From Bradyrhizobium sp. Ai1a-2 (GTDB lineage Bacteria; Pseudomonadota; Alphaproteobacteria; Rhizobiales; Xanthobacteraceae): a stretch of 64,000 nucleotides of DNA. A program made the position numbers and the translations under genes. The notes beneath the pieces are model-generated. The model searched no databases. It saw only the letters and a program-made list of their open reading frames with translations, and was not told the DNA's origin. Each line of letters opens with the position of its first letter. The stretch's first letter is position 1. Shown here piece after piece: positions 25,901-34,285 of the stretch. Location of the stretch: NCBI RefSeq assembly GCF_000426245.1, contig NZ_AUEZ01000003.1:62001-126000 (forward strand). Reading direction: 5' to 3'.

Positions 25901-28152
25901 TCCCGGTCAAGCTCGACGGGCTCAATCCCGGCGAGGACGCCAAGGTCGTGGTGGCCGCCGTCGATGTCGGCATCCTCAACCTCACCAATTACAAGCCGCC
26001 GGCGCCTGACGATTACTATCTCGGCCAGCGCCGGCTGACGGCCGAGATCCGCGACCTCTACGGCCAGCTGATCGACGGCATGCAGGGCACGCGCGGCCAG
26101 ATCAGGACCGGCGGCGATTCCGGCGGCGCCGAATTGCAGGGCTCGCCGCCCACGCAGAAGCCGCTCGCGCTCTATTCCGGCATCGTCACCGTCGGCGCCG
26201 ATGGCACCGCCGAGATCAGCTTCGACATTCCGGAATTTGCCGGCACCGCGCGGGTGATGGCGGTGGCCTGGAGCGCCACCAAGCTTGGCCGCGCCACCAC
26301 CGACGTCACTGTGCGCGATCCGGTGGTGCTGACCGCGACGTTGCCGCGCTTCCTGCTCAATGGCGACCGCGGCACCATGAGCATGGACATCGATAATGTC
26401 GAGGGCGCTGCCGGAGACTACATCATCAACGTGAAGGCGTCCGGTCCGGTGAAGCTCTCGGGCAATCCTGCCACAACGGTGAGGCTCGCCGCCAGGCAGC
26501 GCACTTCGCTATCGCTGGCGCTGGACGCCGGCGGCGCCGGCGCGGCCAATCTCGATGTCGACATCAATGGCCCGAACGGCCTGACGCTGGCGCGCCACTA
26601 CGCGCTCGACGTCAAGCCGGCGACGCAGGTGCTGGCGCGCCGCTCGGTCCGTACGCTCGCCAAGGGCGACAGCCTGACGCTGACGTCGGATATGTTCACC
26701 GATCTCGTGCAGGGCACCGGCGGCGTGTCGGTGTCGGCGAGCCTGTCGACCGCGCTCGACGCCGCCACCATCCTCAAGGCACTCGACCGCTATCCGTACG
26801 GCTGCTCTGAGCAGATCACGAGCCGCGCGATGCCGCTGCTCTATGTCAATGATCTCGCCGCGGGTGCGCATCTGGCCATGGACAGCGCGGTCGACCAGCG
26901 CATCAAGGATGCGATCGAACGGCTGCTCGCCCGCCAAGGTTCGAACGGCTCGTTCGGCCTGTGGTCGGCCGGCGGTGACGACGCCTGGCTCGATGCCTAC
27001 GTCACCGATTTCCTCACTCGCGCACGCGAGAAGGGCTTTGTGGTGCCGGATGTGCTGTTCAAGAGCGCGCTCGACCGCATCCGCAACGCCGTCGTCAATG
27101 CCAACGAGCCGGAGAAGGACGGCGGCCGCGATCTCGCTTACGGCCTCTACGTGCTCGCCCGCAATGGCGCGGCGCCGATCGGAGACCTGCGCTACCTCGC
27201 GGACACCAAGCTGAACAACCTTGCGACTCCGATTGCGAAATCGCAGCTCGCGGCTGCGCTGGCGCTGGTTGGCGACAAAGCGAGGGCGGAGCGGGTCTAT
27301 GGTGCCGCGCTTGACTCGCTCAATCCAAAGCCGGTGCTCGAGTTCGGCCGGACCGATTACGGCTCGGCGCTGCGTGATGCGGCTGCGCTGGTCTCGCTCG
27401 CCGGCGAAGGCAATGCGCCGCGCGCGACCATGATCGGCGCCGTCGAGCGCGTCGAGGCGGCGCGAGGGCTGACGCCCTATACCTCGACCCAGGAGAACGC
27501 CTGGCTCGTACTGGCCGCCCGCGCACTCGCCAAGGAAACGCTGAGCCTCGACATCGACGACCAGCCGATCAAGACCGCGGTGTTCCGCAGCTACAAGGCC
27601 GAGACAGTGGCCGGCAAGCCGGTCAAGATCACCAACATCGGTGAAGCGCCGGTGCAGGTCGTGGTCTCCGTGTCGGGCTCGCCGGTGACGCCGGAGCCGG
27701 CTGCTTCCAACGGCTTCAAGATCGAGCGCAATTATTTCACGCTCGACGGCAAGCAGGCCGACATCGGCAGGGCCAGGCAGAACGATCGTTTCGCCGTGGT
27801 GCTGAAGATCACCGAAGCCAAGCCGGAATACGGGCACATCATCGTGTCGGACTATCTGCCGGCCGGGCTCGAGATCGACAACCCGCACCTCGTGTCCTCC
27901 GGTGACTCCGGCACGCTCGACTGGATCGAGGATGGCGAGGAGCCCGAACATACCGAGTTCCGCGACGACCGCTTCACCGCGGCGATCGACCGTGCCAGCG
28001 ACGCCAAGTCGGTGTTCACGGTGGCCTATGTCGTGCGCGCGGTCTCGCCGGGCAAATACGTGCTGCCGCAGGCCTATGTCGAGGACATGTACAACCCCTC
28101 GCGCTACGGCCGCACCGGCACCGGCGCGGTGGAGGTCCGGGCGGCGAAATGA
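22945..28152 (+). CDS. Bacterial alpha-2-macroglobulin
   Basis: The ATG at 22945 follows GGGAGA. The 1735-residue product has a signal peptide ending near SAQA and no lipobox Cys, unlike E. coli YfhM, so it should be soluble in the periplasm. It shows the MG-domain and bait-region architecture of this family. The thioester motif lies in YPYGCSEQITS, with Cys1287 and Gln1290 predicted to form the bond; YfhM has CLEQ. Alpha-2-macroglobulins trap foreign proteases that breach the outer membrane. The four-base overlap with pbpC reproduces the classical pairing with PBP1C, which repairs peptidoglycan. Confidence 0.92.
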   Translation: MIGLVRAAAFCAALALGLASAQAADKAFKRDDLADSAIKLEAQIKSEAGPVAKSTATLKTDADAAFRRADFRTGLQILGQIAATTPEDSGNWLRLARTIFQIRTSTTTEQTFLLERASTAAYIAYQRAGNQAEEADALAVLGRALSDRKLWRPALDALRMSLDMREVAEVRGQYEKMRDEHGFRLLDYSVDSDGATPRACFQFSEELAKRVDFAPFVALAGNDKPALTTEGKQLCVDGLKHGERYNINLRAGLPSTVKEVLPKSAEFNIYVRDRKPFVRFTGRAYVLPRTGQRGIPVVSVNTPAVTISVFRIGDRNLINTVIDSDFQRTLSSYQLSDLGDQRGMKVWSGELATAATLNQDVVTAFPVDQALGDLQPGVYVMTAAAKGTSSDDDGTLATQWFIVSDMGLTAFSGNDGIHVFVNSLASTEPVAKAEVKLVARNNEILATRKTDDTGHVLFEAGLARGEGGLSPALLTVMSEKSDYAFLSLKSNAFDLTDRGVAGRAVPAGADAFVYAERGVYRSNETVYLTALLRDGQGNAMTGGPLTLVIERPDGVEFRRAVLPDQGAGGRTTAVALNSAVPTGTWRVRAFIDPKGSSVGETTFMVEDYIPERIEFDLTAKDKVIKAEVPVELKVDGHFLYGAPASGLQLEGDMLVTSAASGRPGYPGYQFGVADEESASNERTPIENLPESDAKGTAVFPVRLEKAPTSTRPQEAQIFIRMAETGGRSVERKIVLPVAPASSLIGVKPLFGDKSVAEGDKAEFDVVFVDPDGRQLARDGLRYELLKIESRYQWYRQGSSWDYEPLKSTSRVADGDVSLVADKPSRLSFAPQPGRYRLDVKSNDADGPLTSVQFDVGWYSDGSADTPDLLETSIDKPEYQSGDTMVVSVNARSAGRLTVNVLGDRLLTTQSIDVKEGTQQVRLTVGKDWGTGAYVMTTLRRPLDTAAQRMPGRAIGLKWFGIDKKARTLAVTLSPPPLVRPGSALKIPVKLDGLNPGEDAKVVVAAVDVGILNLTNYKPPAPDDYYLGQRRLTAEIRDLYGQLIDGMQGTRGQIRTGGDSGGAELQGSPPTQKPLALYSGIVTVGADGTAEISFDIPEFAGTARVMAVAWSATKLGRATTDVTVRDPVVLTATLPRFLLNGDRGTMSMDIDNVEGAAGDYIINVKASGPVKLSGNPATTVRLAARQRTSLSLALDAGGAGAANLDVDINGPNGLTLARHYALDVKPATQVLARRSVRTLAKGDSLTLTSDMFTDLVQGTGGVSVSASLSTALDAATILKALDRYPYGCSEQITSRAMPLLYVNDLAAGAHLAMDSAVDQRIKDAIERLLARQGSNGSFGLWSAGGDDAWLDAYVTDFLTRAREKGFVVPDVLFKSALDRIRNAVVNANEPEKDGGRDLAYGLYVLARNGAAPIGDLRYLADTKLNNLATPIAKSQLAAALALVGDKARAERVYGAALDSLNPKPVLEFGRTDYGSALRDAAALVSLAGEGNAPRATMIGAVERVEAARGLTPYTSTQENAWLVLAARALAKETLSLDIDDQPIKTAVFRSYKAETVAGKPVKITNIGEAPVQVVVSVSGSPVTPEPAASNGFKIERNYFTLDGKQADIGRARQNDRFAVVLKITEAKPEYGHIIVSDYLPAGLEIDNPHLVSSGDSGTLDWIEDGEEPEHTEFRDDRFTAAIDRASDAKSVFTVAYVVRAVSPGKYVLPQAYVEDMYNPSRYGRTGTGAVEVRAAK

Positions 28153-30260
28153 GTGGGATGGCGACCATATCGGCCATGAGGCCTCGCTGGCGATGGATCG
28201 GGAAGGCGGTCGCAATTGCGGCCGTCGCCGGTCTGGTCGTGACGGGCGCCTTCATCGCCTGGGCGATCTCCCTCGGCCCATTGCCGCTTGTAGAAGCGCG
28301 AAAAGTCTCCACCACCATCGTCGACCGCAATGGAAAACTGCTGCGTGCCTACGCGATGGCGGATGGCCGCTGGCGGCTGCCGGTCGACGCGAAGACATCA
28401 GTCGATCCGACCTATCTGAAGCTGTTGCTCGGCTACGAGGATCGCCGCTTCTATTCCCACGGTGGCGTCGATCCGCTGGCGCTGTCGCGCGCCGCATTCC
28501 AGCTCGTCACCTCCGGCCATATCGTCTCCGGCGGCTCGACCATCACGATGCAACTCGCGCGGCTGATGGAGCCGCGGCGCGAGCGCTCGCTCTACGCCAA
28601 GCTGCGCCAGATCGTGCGCGCAGTGGAGATCGAACAGCAGCTCGACAAGGATGAGATCCTTGACCTCTATCTCGCGCTGGCGCCGTTCGGCGGCAATCTC
28701 GAAGGCGTGCGCGCGGCATCGATCGCTTATTTCGGCAAGGAGCCGAAACGGCTGACATTAGCCGAGGCGGCGCTGCTGGTGGCGCTGCCGCAATCGCCGG
28801 AGCGGCGGCGGCTCGATCGCTATCCGGAAGCCGCGCGCGAGGGGCGCGACCGCGTGCTCGATCGCATGGTCGAGGAGGGCGTGCTGTCGGCGGAGGACGC
28901 CGCGCAAGCCAAATCGGAAGCCGTGCCGAAATATCGCAAGCCGATGCCGATCCTGGCGCCGCATTCGGCCGACCAGGCGCTTGCGACGATGAAGGATGCG
29001 CGCCTCATCAGACTGACGCTCGATTCCACGCTGCAGAAGAATCTGGAATCGCTCGCCCGCGATCGTGCCATCGCACAAGGTCCAAACATCTCGGTCGCGA
29101 TCATCGCGGTCGACAACGAAAGCGGCGACATCCTCGCGCGCGTCGGTTCGCCCGACTATTTCGACGAGCGCCGGGCAGGGCAGGTCGACATGACCCGTGC
29201 GGTGCGCTCGCCCGGCTCGACGCTGAAGCCGTTCATCTACGGCCTCGCCTTCGAGGACGGCTTTGTGCATCCGGAAAGCCTGATCGACGATCGCCCGATC
29301 CGCTTTGGCTCCTACGCTCCGGAAAATTTCGACATGACTTTCCAGGGCACGGTGCCGGTGCGCAAGGCGCTGCAATTGTCGCTCAACGTGCCCGCGATCG
29401 CGTTGCTCGACCGCGTCGGCGCGAGCCGGCTGTCGTCGCGCCTGAAGCAGGCGGGCACCAGCCTCGTGCTGCCGAAGGACGAGGCGCCGGGACTGGCGAT
29501 GGGGTTAGGGGGCGTCGGCATCACCTTGCAGGATCTGGCGCAGCTCTATGCGGGATTCCCCCGGCTCGGCACCACAAAGCCGCCGCGCGAGATCATGCTC
29601 GAACAAGACGCGCGCGAGCCGATGCGGCTGATGGACCAGGTTGCCGCCTGGCAGGTCGGCAATGTCCTGATCGGCACGCCGCCGCCGGAAAACGGTGTGC
29701 ACAACCGGATCGCGTTCAAGACGGGCACCAGCTATGGCTACCGCGACGCCTGGTCGGTCGGCTTCGATGGCCGCATCACTATCGCGGTCTGGGTCGGGCG
29801 TCCCGATGGCGCGCCGGTACCGGGGCTGATCGGGCGCGGCGCGGCAGCACCGATCCTGTTCGATGCCTTCGCGCGGACCGGCAGGATTCCGGCGGCGCTG
29901 CCGAAGGCGCCCAAGGGAACCCTGGTCGCAAGCAATGCGAAACTGCCGCTGCCGCTCCGCCGTTTCCGTCCGATGGGGGAACTGGTGCGCACGGGCGGTG
30001 ATCAGGCGCCGCACATCCAGTTCCCGATCAACGGCTCGCGCATCGATGTCGATCGCGCTGCAGGCAGCGAGGTCACGCCGATGCCGGTCAAAGTCGCCGG
30101 CGGTGTCCTGCCGCTAACCATGCTGGTCAATGGTGTCGCGGTCGGCGATCTCGATAGCCGCCGCCAGCGCCTGATCGATCCGCCGGGACCCGGCTTTGCC
30201 CGATTGACCGTAATCGACGCCACCGGAGCCGCTGATACGGTGGTCATCCGGGTGCAGTGA
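28149..30260 (+). CDS. pbpC: Penicillin-binding protein 1C
   Basis: This 703-residue bifunctional enzyme starts inside the macroglobulin stop codon (ATGA). One N-terminal membrane anchor (residues about 19-44) precedes a GT51 transglycosylase domain with LLGYEDRRFYSHGGVDP (Glu97 catalytic) and SGGSTITMQLARL. The transpeptidase domain follows with SPGSTLKP (Ser357 nucleophile), SLN and KTGTS (Lys524). The C-terminal BiPBP_C domain of PBP1C proteins occupies the last 90 or so residues. It polymerises and may cross-link peptidoglycan on the periplasmic face. Confidence 0.93.
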   Translation: MSGMATISAMRPRWRWIGKAVAIAAVAGLVVTGAFIAWAISLGPLPLVEARKVSTTIVDRNGKLLRAYAMADGRWRLPVDAKTSVDPTYLKLLLGYEDRRFYSHGGVDPLALSRAAFQLVTSGHIVSGGSTITMQLARLMEPRRERSLYAKLRQIVRAVEIEQQLDKDEILDLYLALAPFGGNLEGVRAASIAYFGKEPKRLTLAEAALLVALPQSPERRRLDRYPEAAREGRDRVLDRMVEEGVLSAEDAAQAKSEAVPKYRKPMPILAPHSADQALATMKDARLIRLTLDSTLQKNLESLARDRAIAQGPNISVAIIAVDNESGDILARVGSPDYFDERRAGQVDMTRAVRSPGSTLKPFIYGLAFEDGFVHPESLIDDRPIRFGSYAPENFDMTFQGTVPVRKALQLSLNVPAIALLDRVGASRLSSRLKQAGTSLVLPKDEAPGLAMGLGGVGITLQDLAQLYAGFPRLGTTKPPREIMLEQDAREPMRLMDQVAAWQVGNVLIGTPPPENGVHNRIAFKTGTSYGYRDAWSVGFDGRITIAVWVGRPDGAPVPGLIGRGAAAPILFDAFARTGRIPAALPKAPKGTLVASNAKLPLPLRRFRPMGELVRTGGDQAPHIQFPINGSRIDVDRAAGSEVTPMPVKVAGGVLPLTMLVNGVAVGDLDSRRQRLIDPPGPGFARLTVIDATGAADTVVIRVQ

Positions 30261-30264
30261 CCTT

Positions 30265-30355
30265 GTAGCCCGGGTGGAGCGGAACGCGTAACCCGGGAAA
30301 CCTGCCGCCGCGTCGCGAGTGGCCCCGGGTTGCGCTGGCGCTCCACCCGGGCTAC
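30265..30355. repeat. Palindromic repeat after pbpC
   Basis: GTAGCCCGGGTGGAGC (30265-30280) is perfectly mirrored by GCTCCACCCGGGCTAC (30340-30355). Inner arms CGCGTAACCCGGG and CCCCGGGTTGCG extend the fold. It probably terminates the macroglobulin-pbpC operon and belongs to a dispersed family. Confidence 0.65.
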
Positions 30356-30431
30356 GGCGCCGGGGCCACACTCAGAACAAAACGGAACCTGTGCGGTTGT
30401 TTGGCCTACGGTTTCATCGTATGCGAAGCCC

Positions 30432-32177
30432 ATGGTTGAAACCGTCAATGTCAGGCGTTTCGGAGCAGGGCAACAGCCTGTAAAACCTGCGCATTCCAGC
30501 CGCAGGCTGGTGCTCGCGTTCGAGTTCGCGACCGCCACTCATGGGCGCGCAGTGCTGTTCCTGATCCTGTGTTGCCTGATCCTGTTCCTGCCCGGGTTCT
30601 TCGCGACGCCGCCGATCGACCGCGACGAGGCACGCTTCGCGCAGGCGACCAGGCAGATGGTCGAGAGCGGCGATTTCGTCGACATCCGGTTCCAGGACGA
30701 CGTCCGCTACAAGAAGCCGGTCGGCATCTACTGGTTGCAGGCCGCAGTCGTTGAAACGGCGTCCGCCCTCGGCATGCCGCGCGCGCAGGCGCGGATCTGG
30801 CTCTACCGGGTGCCGTCACTGATCGGTGCGATCGGCGCCGTGCTTTTGACCTACTGGACCGCGCTGGCCTTCGTCACGCGGCGCGGCGCGGCGCTGGCGG
30901 CGCTGATGATGGCGAGCTGTGTCCTGCTCGGCGTCGAGGCGCGTCTGGCGAAGACCGACGCGATGCTGCTGCTCACTGTCACTGCCGCGATGGGAGCCTT
31001 GGCGCGGGTGTATCTATCCTGGCAGCGCGGCGAGGATCCCGCGCATCCGCCGTGGTCTGCGCCTGTGATCTTCTGGACTGCGCTGGCCGGCGGCATCCTG
31101 CTGAAGGGGCCACTGATCCTGATGTTCGTCGGGCTCGCCATCGCAGTCCTGGCGGCCCTCGACCGCTCGCTGGAGTGGTTTGCGCGGATGCGCCCGGTCT
31201 GGGGCCTGATGTGGTGCCTGGTGCTGGTGCTGCCGTGGTTCGTCCTGATCTTCCTGCGCGCGGGCGAGACCTTTTTCGCCGACTCCGTCGGCGGCGACAT
31301 GCTGAGCAAGCTCGGCGCGCAGGAATCCCACGGCGCGCCGCCCGGGCTGTATCTTGTCCTGTTCTGGATCACGTTCTGGCCGGGTGCGCCGCTGGCGGGC
31401 ATGGCGGCACCGGCGGTGTGGCGTGCACGACGCGAGCCCGGCGCGCAGTTTCTGCTGGCCTGGCTGATCCCGTCCTGGATCGTGTTCGAGGTGGTGCTGA
31501 CCAAGCTGCCGCATTACGTGCTGCCGCTCTATCCCGCCATCGCGATCCTGACCGTCGGCGCGCTGGAACGGCGCGTGCTGTCGCGGTCGATCTGGCTGAT
31601 CCGTGGCTCGGCCTGGTGGTTCGCGATCCCCGCGATCACCGCCGTCATTGCGGTGGCCGGCGCCATCAAGCTGACGCATCAGCCGGCATTTCCGGCCTGG
31701 CCGATCCTGGCGGGTGCGATGATCTTCGGCCTCGTTGCCTGGTGGATGTTCGAGGACAGCCGTGCCGAGCGCTCGCTCCTGAATGCGGTGATCGCGGCGA
31801 TGCTGCTTGCGATCGCCGTCTACGGCTTGGTGGTGCCGTCACTGAGGCCGCTGTTTCCAAGCGCCGAGGTCGGGTACCTCCTGCGCTACGCCAATTGCCC
31901 GGGTCCGAAGCTGGCCTCCGCCGGCTACCACGAGCCTAGTCTGGTCTTTCTGACCCACACCTCGATCGTCCTGACGGACGGTTCCGGCGCCGCAGATTTC
32001 CTCGGGCAGGGCCCATGCCGGTTTGCGCTGGTGGAGGCGCGTTCAGAGCGCAATTTCGTGCAGCGGGCGGACGCGATCGGTTTGCGCTACAACGCAGCGG
32101 CGCGAATCGACGGCTACAACATCTCGCAGGGCAGGCCGATTTCGATCGCGATCTATCGCTCCGAGGATCCGCAGTAA
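30432..32177 (+). CDS. GT39/ArnT-like membrane glycosyltransferase
   Basis: The ATG at 30432 (MVETVNVRRFGAGQQ) gives a 581-residue protein with about 11-12 membrane segments. The first periplasmic loop carries PPIDRDEARFAQATRQM, the acidic loop motif of PMT/ArnT enzymes (GT-C fold), followed by YKKPVGIYWLQ. Such enzymes move a sugar from a polyprenyl-phosphate donor to lipid A or protein in the periplasm. Downstream genes supply a PAP2 phosphatase, a DPM1-like donor synthase and an LpxB-N-domain protein, which supports a lipid A or LPS-core target. Confidence 0.87.
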   Translation: MVETVNVRRFGAGQQPVKPAHSSRRLVLAFEFATATHGRAVLFLILCCLILFLPGFFATPPIDRDEARFAQATRQMVESGDFVDIRFQDDVRYKKPVGIYWLQAAVVETASALGMPRAQARIWLYRVPSLIGAIGAVLLTYWTALAFVTRRGAALAALMMASCVLLGVEARLAKTDAMLLLTVTAAMGALARVYLSWQRGEDPAHPPWSAPVIFWTALAGGILLKGPLILMFVGLAIAVLAALDRSLEWFARMRPVWGLMWCLVLVLPWFVLIFLRAGETFFADSVGGDMLSKLGAQESHGAPPGLYLVLFWITFWPGAPLAGMAAPAVWRARREPGAQFLLAWLIPSWIVFEVVLTKLPHYVLPLYPAIAILTVGALERRVLSRSIWLIRGSAWWFAIPAITAVIAVAGAIKLTHQPAFPAWPILAGAMIFGLVAWWMFEDSRAERSLLNAVIAAMLLAIAVYGLVVPSLRPLFPSAEVGYLLRYANCPGPKLASAGYHEPSLVFLTHTSIVLTDGSGAADFLGQGPCRFALVEARSERNFVQRADAIGLRYNAAARIDGYNISQGRPISIAIYRSEDPQ

Positions 32178-32187
32178 GGCGGTAAGA

Positions 32188-33033
32188 ATGTCTGCGCCGG
32201 TCATCCGCCACGAATCCGCGACCTATCCGGTGCGCTTGGCCACGCTGACCGGGCGGTCGCTTGCCCAGCTCGTGCGTGCGCCGTCGCATTCGCGGCGGGC
32301 GGAGGCTGGCCGACGCGCAGCGCGACACGGGCTCTTGCTGATCGCGATCATCGGCGCCGCCATCATCGGGCTGATGCTTGTGTTCGATGTGCCCGAGATC
32401 AAACTGATGCCGCCGCGCGGCACCACAAGCCTGTGGTGGGTCCGCATCCTCACCGATTTCGGCAAGGATGCCTATGTGCTGTGGACCCTGGCCGGACTGT
32501 TGATCCTGGTTGCGATCATTGCGCCGGCGTTACACGGCATTCGACGATCCCTGTTGCTCGGAATGGGAACGCGGCTGCAGTTCCTGTTCTTCGCGGTGTT
32601 GTTCCCGGTCCTGGTCGGCGACCTCCTGAAATGGATTGTCGGGCGCGGCCGGCCGTTTGTCGGCGGCGAGCCCAACGCTTTCAACTTCTCGCACTTCGCC
32701 GGCAGCGAGGCCTATGCCAGCTTTCCCTCCGGGCATGCGACCACCGCCTTTGCGCTGGCCCTTGCGGTCTCGGCGCTGTGGCCGCGCGCACGGTTCGTGA
32801 TGCTGATCTATGCGCTGGTGATCTGCGCCACCCGCTTGGTGCTGCTGGCGCATCACCCGAGCGACGTGGTCGGCGGCGCACTGGTCGGCGTGATCGGCGC
32901 CATGGCGGTGCGCTACTGGCTTGCGGCGCGCCGGCTCGGCTTTGCGATCCAGCGCGACGGCACGATCTACCCGCTTGCCGGCCCCTCGCTGGAGCACCTC
33001 AAAAGGGTTGCCGGGGGCGCTTCAGCCCCATAA
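32188..33033 (+). CDS. PAP2-family membrane phosphatase
   Basis: Starting at 32188 (MSAPVIRHESATYPVRLATL), the 281-residue protein has about five or six membrane segments and all three PAP2 motifs: KWIVGRGRP, SFPSGHATTAF and ATRLVLLAHHPSD. The catalytic His residues lie in the second and third. It can dephosphorylate polyprenyl pyrophosphate or a lipid A phosphate. It begins 10 bp after the GT39 stop codon and is in the same operon, which points to carrier recycling or removal of a lipid A phosphate before sugar addition. Confidence 0.88.
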   Translation: MSAPVIRHESATYPVRLATLTGRSLAQLVRAPSHSRRAEAGRRAARHGLLLIAIIGAAIIGLMLVFDVPEIKLMPPRGTTSLWWVRILTDFGKDAYVLWTLAGLLILVAIIAPALHGIRRSLLLGMGTRLQFLFFAVLFPVLVGDLLKWIVGRGRPFVGGEPNAFNFSHFAGSEAYASFPSGHATTAFALALAVSALWPRARFVMLIYALVICATRLVLLAHHPSDVVGGALVGVIGAMAVRYWLAARRLGFAIQRDGTIYPLAGPSLEHLKRVAGGASAP

Positions 33034-33052
33034 AAGCGGGCGCCGTCCCGCC

Positions 33053-33898
33053 ATGTCTGGCGGTTCCGGCCGCAAGGCCGTCCAGAGAGCCAAAAATCCA
33101 ACCAACAAGAGTGCCGAATTGCCTTCTTCCGACCAGACCGCGGTGGCCGTCTCCATCGTTGTGCCCGTGCGCAACGAAGCCGAGAACATCGCGCCGCTGA
33201 TTGCGGAGATCGTCGCCGCGCTCGGCCGGCGCTGGGTCTACGAGATCATCTATGTCGATGACGGCTCGACCGACGCAACCGCATCGCGAATCGGCGCGGC
33301 CATGAAGGAGCGCTCCAACCTGCGCCAGCTCCGGCATACGGTCTCGTCTGGGCAATCGGCGGCGGTGCGCAGCGGCGTGCGCGCCGCGCGGGGAACGATC
33401 GTCGTGACGCTGGATGGCGACGGCCAGAACGATCCTTCCTTCCTGCCGGATCTGATTACCGCGGTCGAGAGCGGCGCTGGCCGCATCGGGCTTGCCGCCG
33501 GCCAAAGGGTAGGGCGCAAGGATACCGGCTTCAAGAAACTGCAATCGCGCATCGCCAATGCCGTGCGCGGCTCGATCCTGCGCGACGGCACCCGCGACAC
33601 CGGCTGTGGATTGAAGGCATTCCCGCGCGAGGTCTTCCTGATGATGCCCTATTTCGACGGGCTGCATCGCTTCCTGCCGGCGCTGGTCCGTCGCGAAGGT
33701 TTTGAGATCGCCTATGTCGACGTGATCGACCGTCCGCGCCATTCCGGCGTCTCGAACTACGGCTTCTTCGACCGGCTCTGGATCGGGATCATGGATCTCG
33801 CTGGTGTCTGGTGGCTGATCCGCCGCAAGAGGCCGACGCCCGCGACCACTGAAGTGACCGAAGTCGCTGAGGCGACCGTAGTGACCGAGGAGCATTGA
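33053..33898 (+). CDS. GT2 glycosyltransferase, dolichol-phosphate-mannose-synthase type
   Basis: The 281-residue product has a GT-A fold: SIVVPVRNEAENIAPLIAEI, then EIIYVDDGSTDAT, then the DxD-type TLDGDGQNDPSF and DTGCGLKAFPREV. These match DPM1-like synthases that charge polyprenyl phosphate with a sugar on the cytoplasmic side. It starts 19 bp after the PAP2 stop and its stop overlaps the next gene (TGATG). The sugar cannot be read from sequence; mannose is attractive given the chemistry of Bradyrhizobium lipid A. Acidic Thr/Glu residues form the C-terminal tail. Confidence 0.88.
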   Translation: MSGGSGRKAVQRAKNPTNKSAELPSSDQTAVAVSIVVPVRNEAENIAPLIAEIVAALGRRWVYEIIYVDDGSTDATASRIGAAMKERSNLRQLRHTVSSGQSAAVRSGVRAARGTIVVTLDGDGQNDPSFLPDLITAVESGAGRIGLAAGQRVGRKDTGFKKLQSRIANAVRGSILRDGTRDTGCGLKAFPREVFLMMPYFDGLHRFLPALVRREGFEIAYVDVIDRPRHSGVSNYGFFDRLWIGIMDLAGVWWLIRRKRPTPATTEVTEVAEATVVTEEH

Positions 33899-34236
33899 TG
33901 CTGATTCAATACGGTGAGGCCCTCGGCAACTACCTCTACGACGTGTTCGTCGCCAAGTTCGATTTCTGGCTCGCATTCGGCCTGGTCGCGCAATTGCTGT
34001 TTACCGCGCGCTTCCTGGTGCAGTGGATTTCCAGCGAGCGCGCCGGACAGAGCGTGGTGCCCATGGCATTCTGGTTCTTCTCGATGGGCGGCGGATTGAT
34101 GACGCTGATCTATGGCATCGCCAAGCGCGAACCGGTCATCATTCTTGGCCAGGGACTGGCCACGATCATCTATGTCAGAAACATCATGCTGATCGTGAAG
34201 AACCGCGGGCAGGGATCGAGGACGCTGGATCGCTGA
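33898..34236 (+). CDS. Lipid-A-disaccharide-synthase N-terminal-domain (LAB_N) membrane protein
   Basis: The 112-residue protein has three hydrophobic segments and the LAB_N pattern: FWLAFGLVAQLLFTARFLVQ, then WISSERAGQSVVPMAFWFFS, then SMGGGLMTLIYGIAKREPV and ending VRNIMLIVK. In LpxB this region precedes the catalytic domain; stand-alone copies often accompany DPM1-like transferases. Translational coupling to the GT2 gene suggests it partners or flips the lipid-linked sugar that enzyme makes. The operon ends here, facing a convergent MocR gene. Confidence 0.85.
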   Translation: MLIQYGEALGNYLYDVFVAKFDFWLAFGLVAQLLFTARFLVQWISSERAGQSVVPMAFWFFSMGGGLMTLIYGIAKREPVIILGQGLATIIYVRNIMLIVKNRGQGSRTLDR

Positions 34237-34285
34237 CGGCGTTGCCCGCACCAATGGCTGAGGGAGCCCGGTAAGCACAAGGACC

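Noticed and set aside
26509..28215. A 568-codon minus-strand frame opposite the macroglobulin C-terminus
   Set aside because: Antisense shadow; the plus strand carries the thioester motif region.
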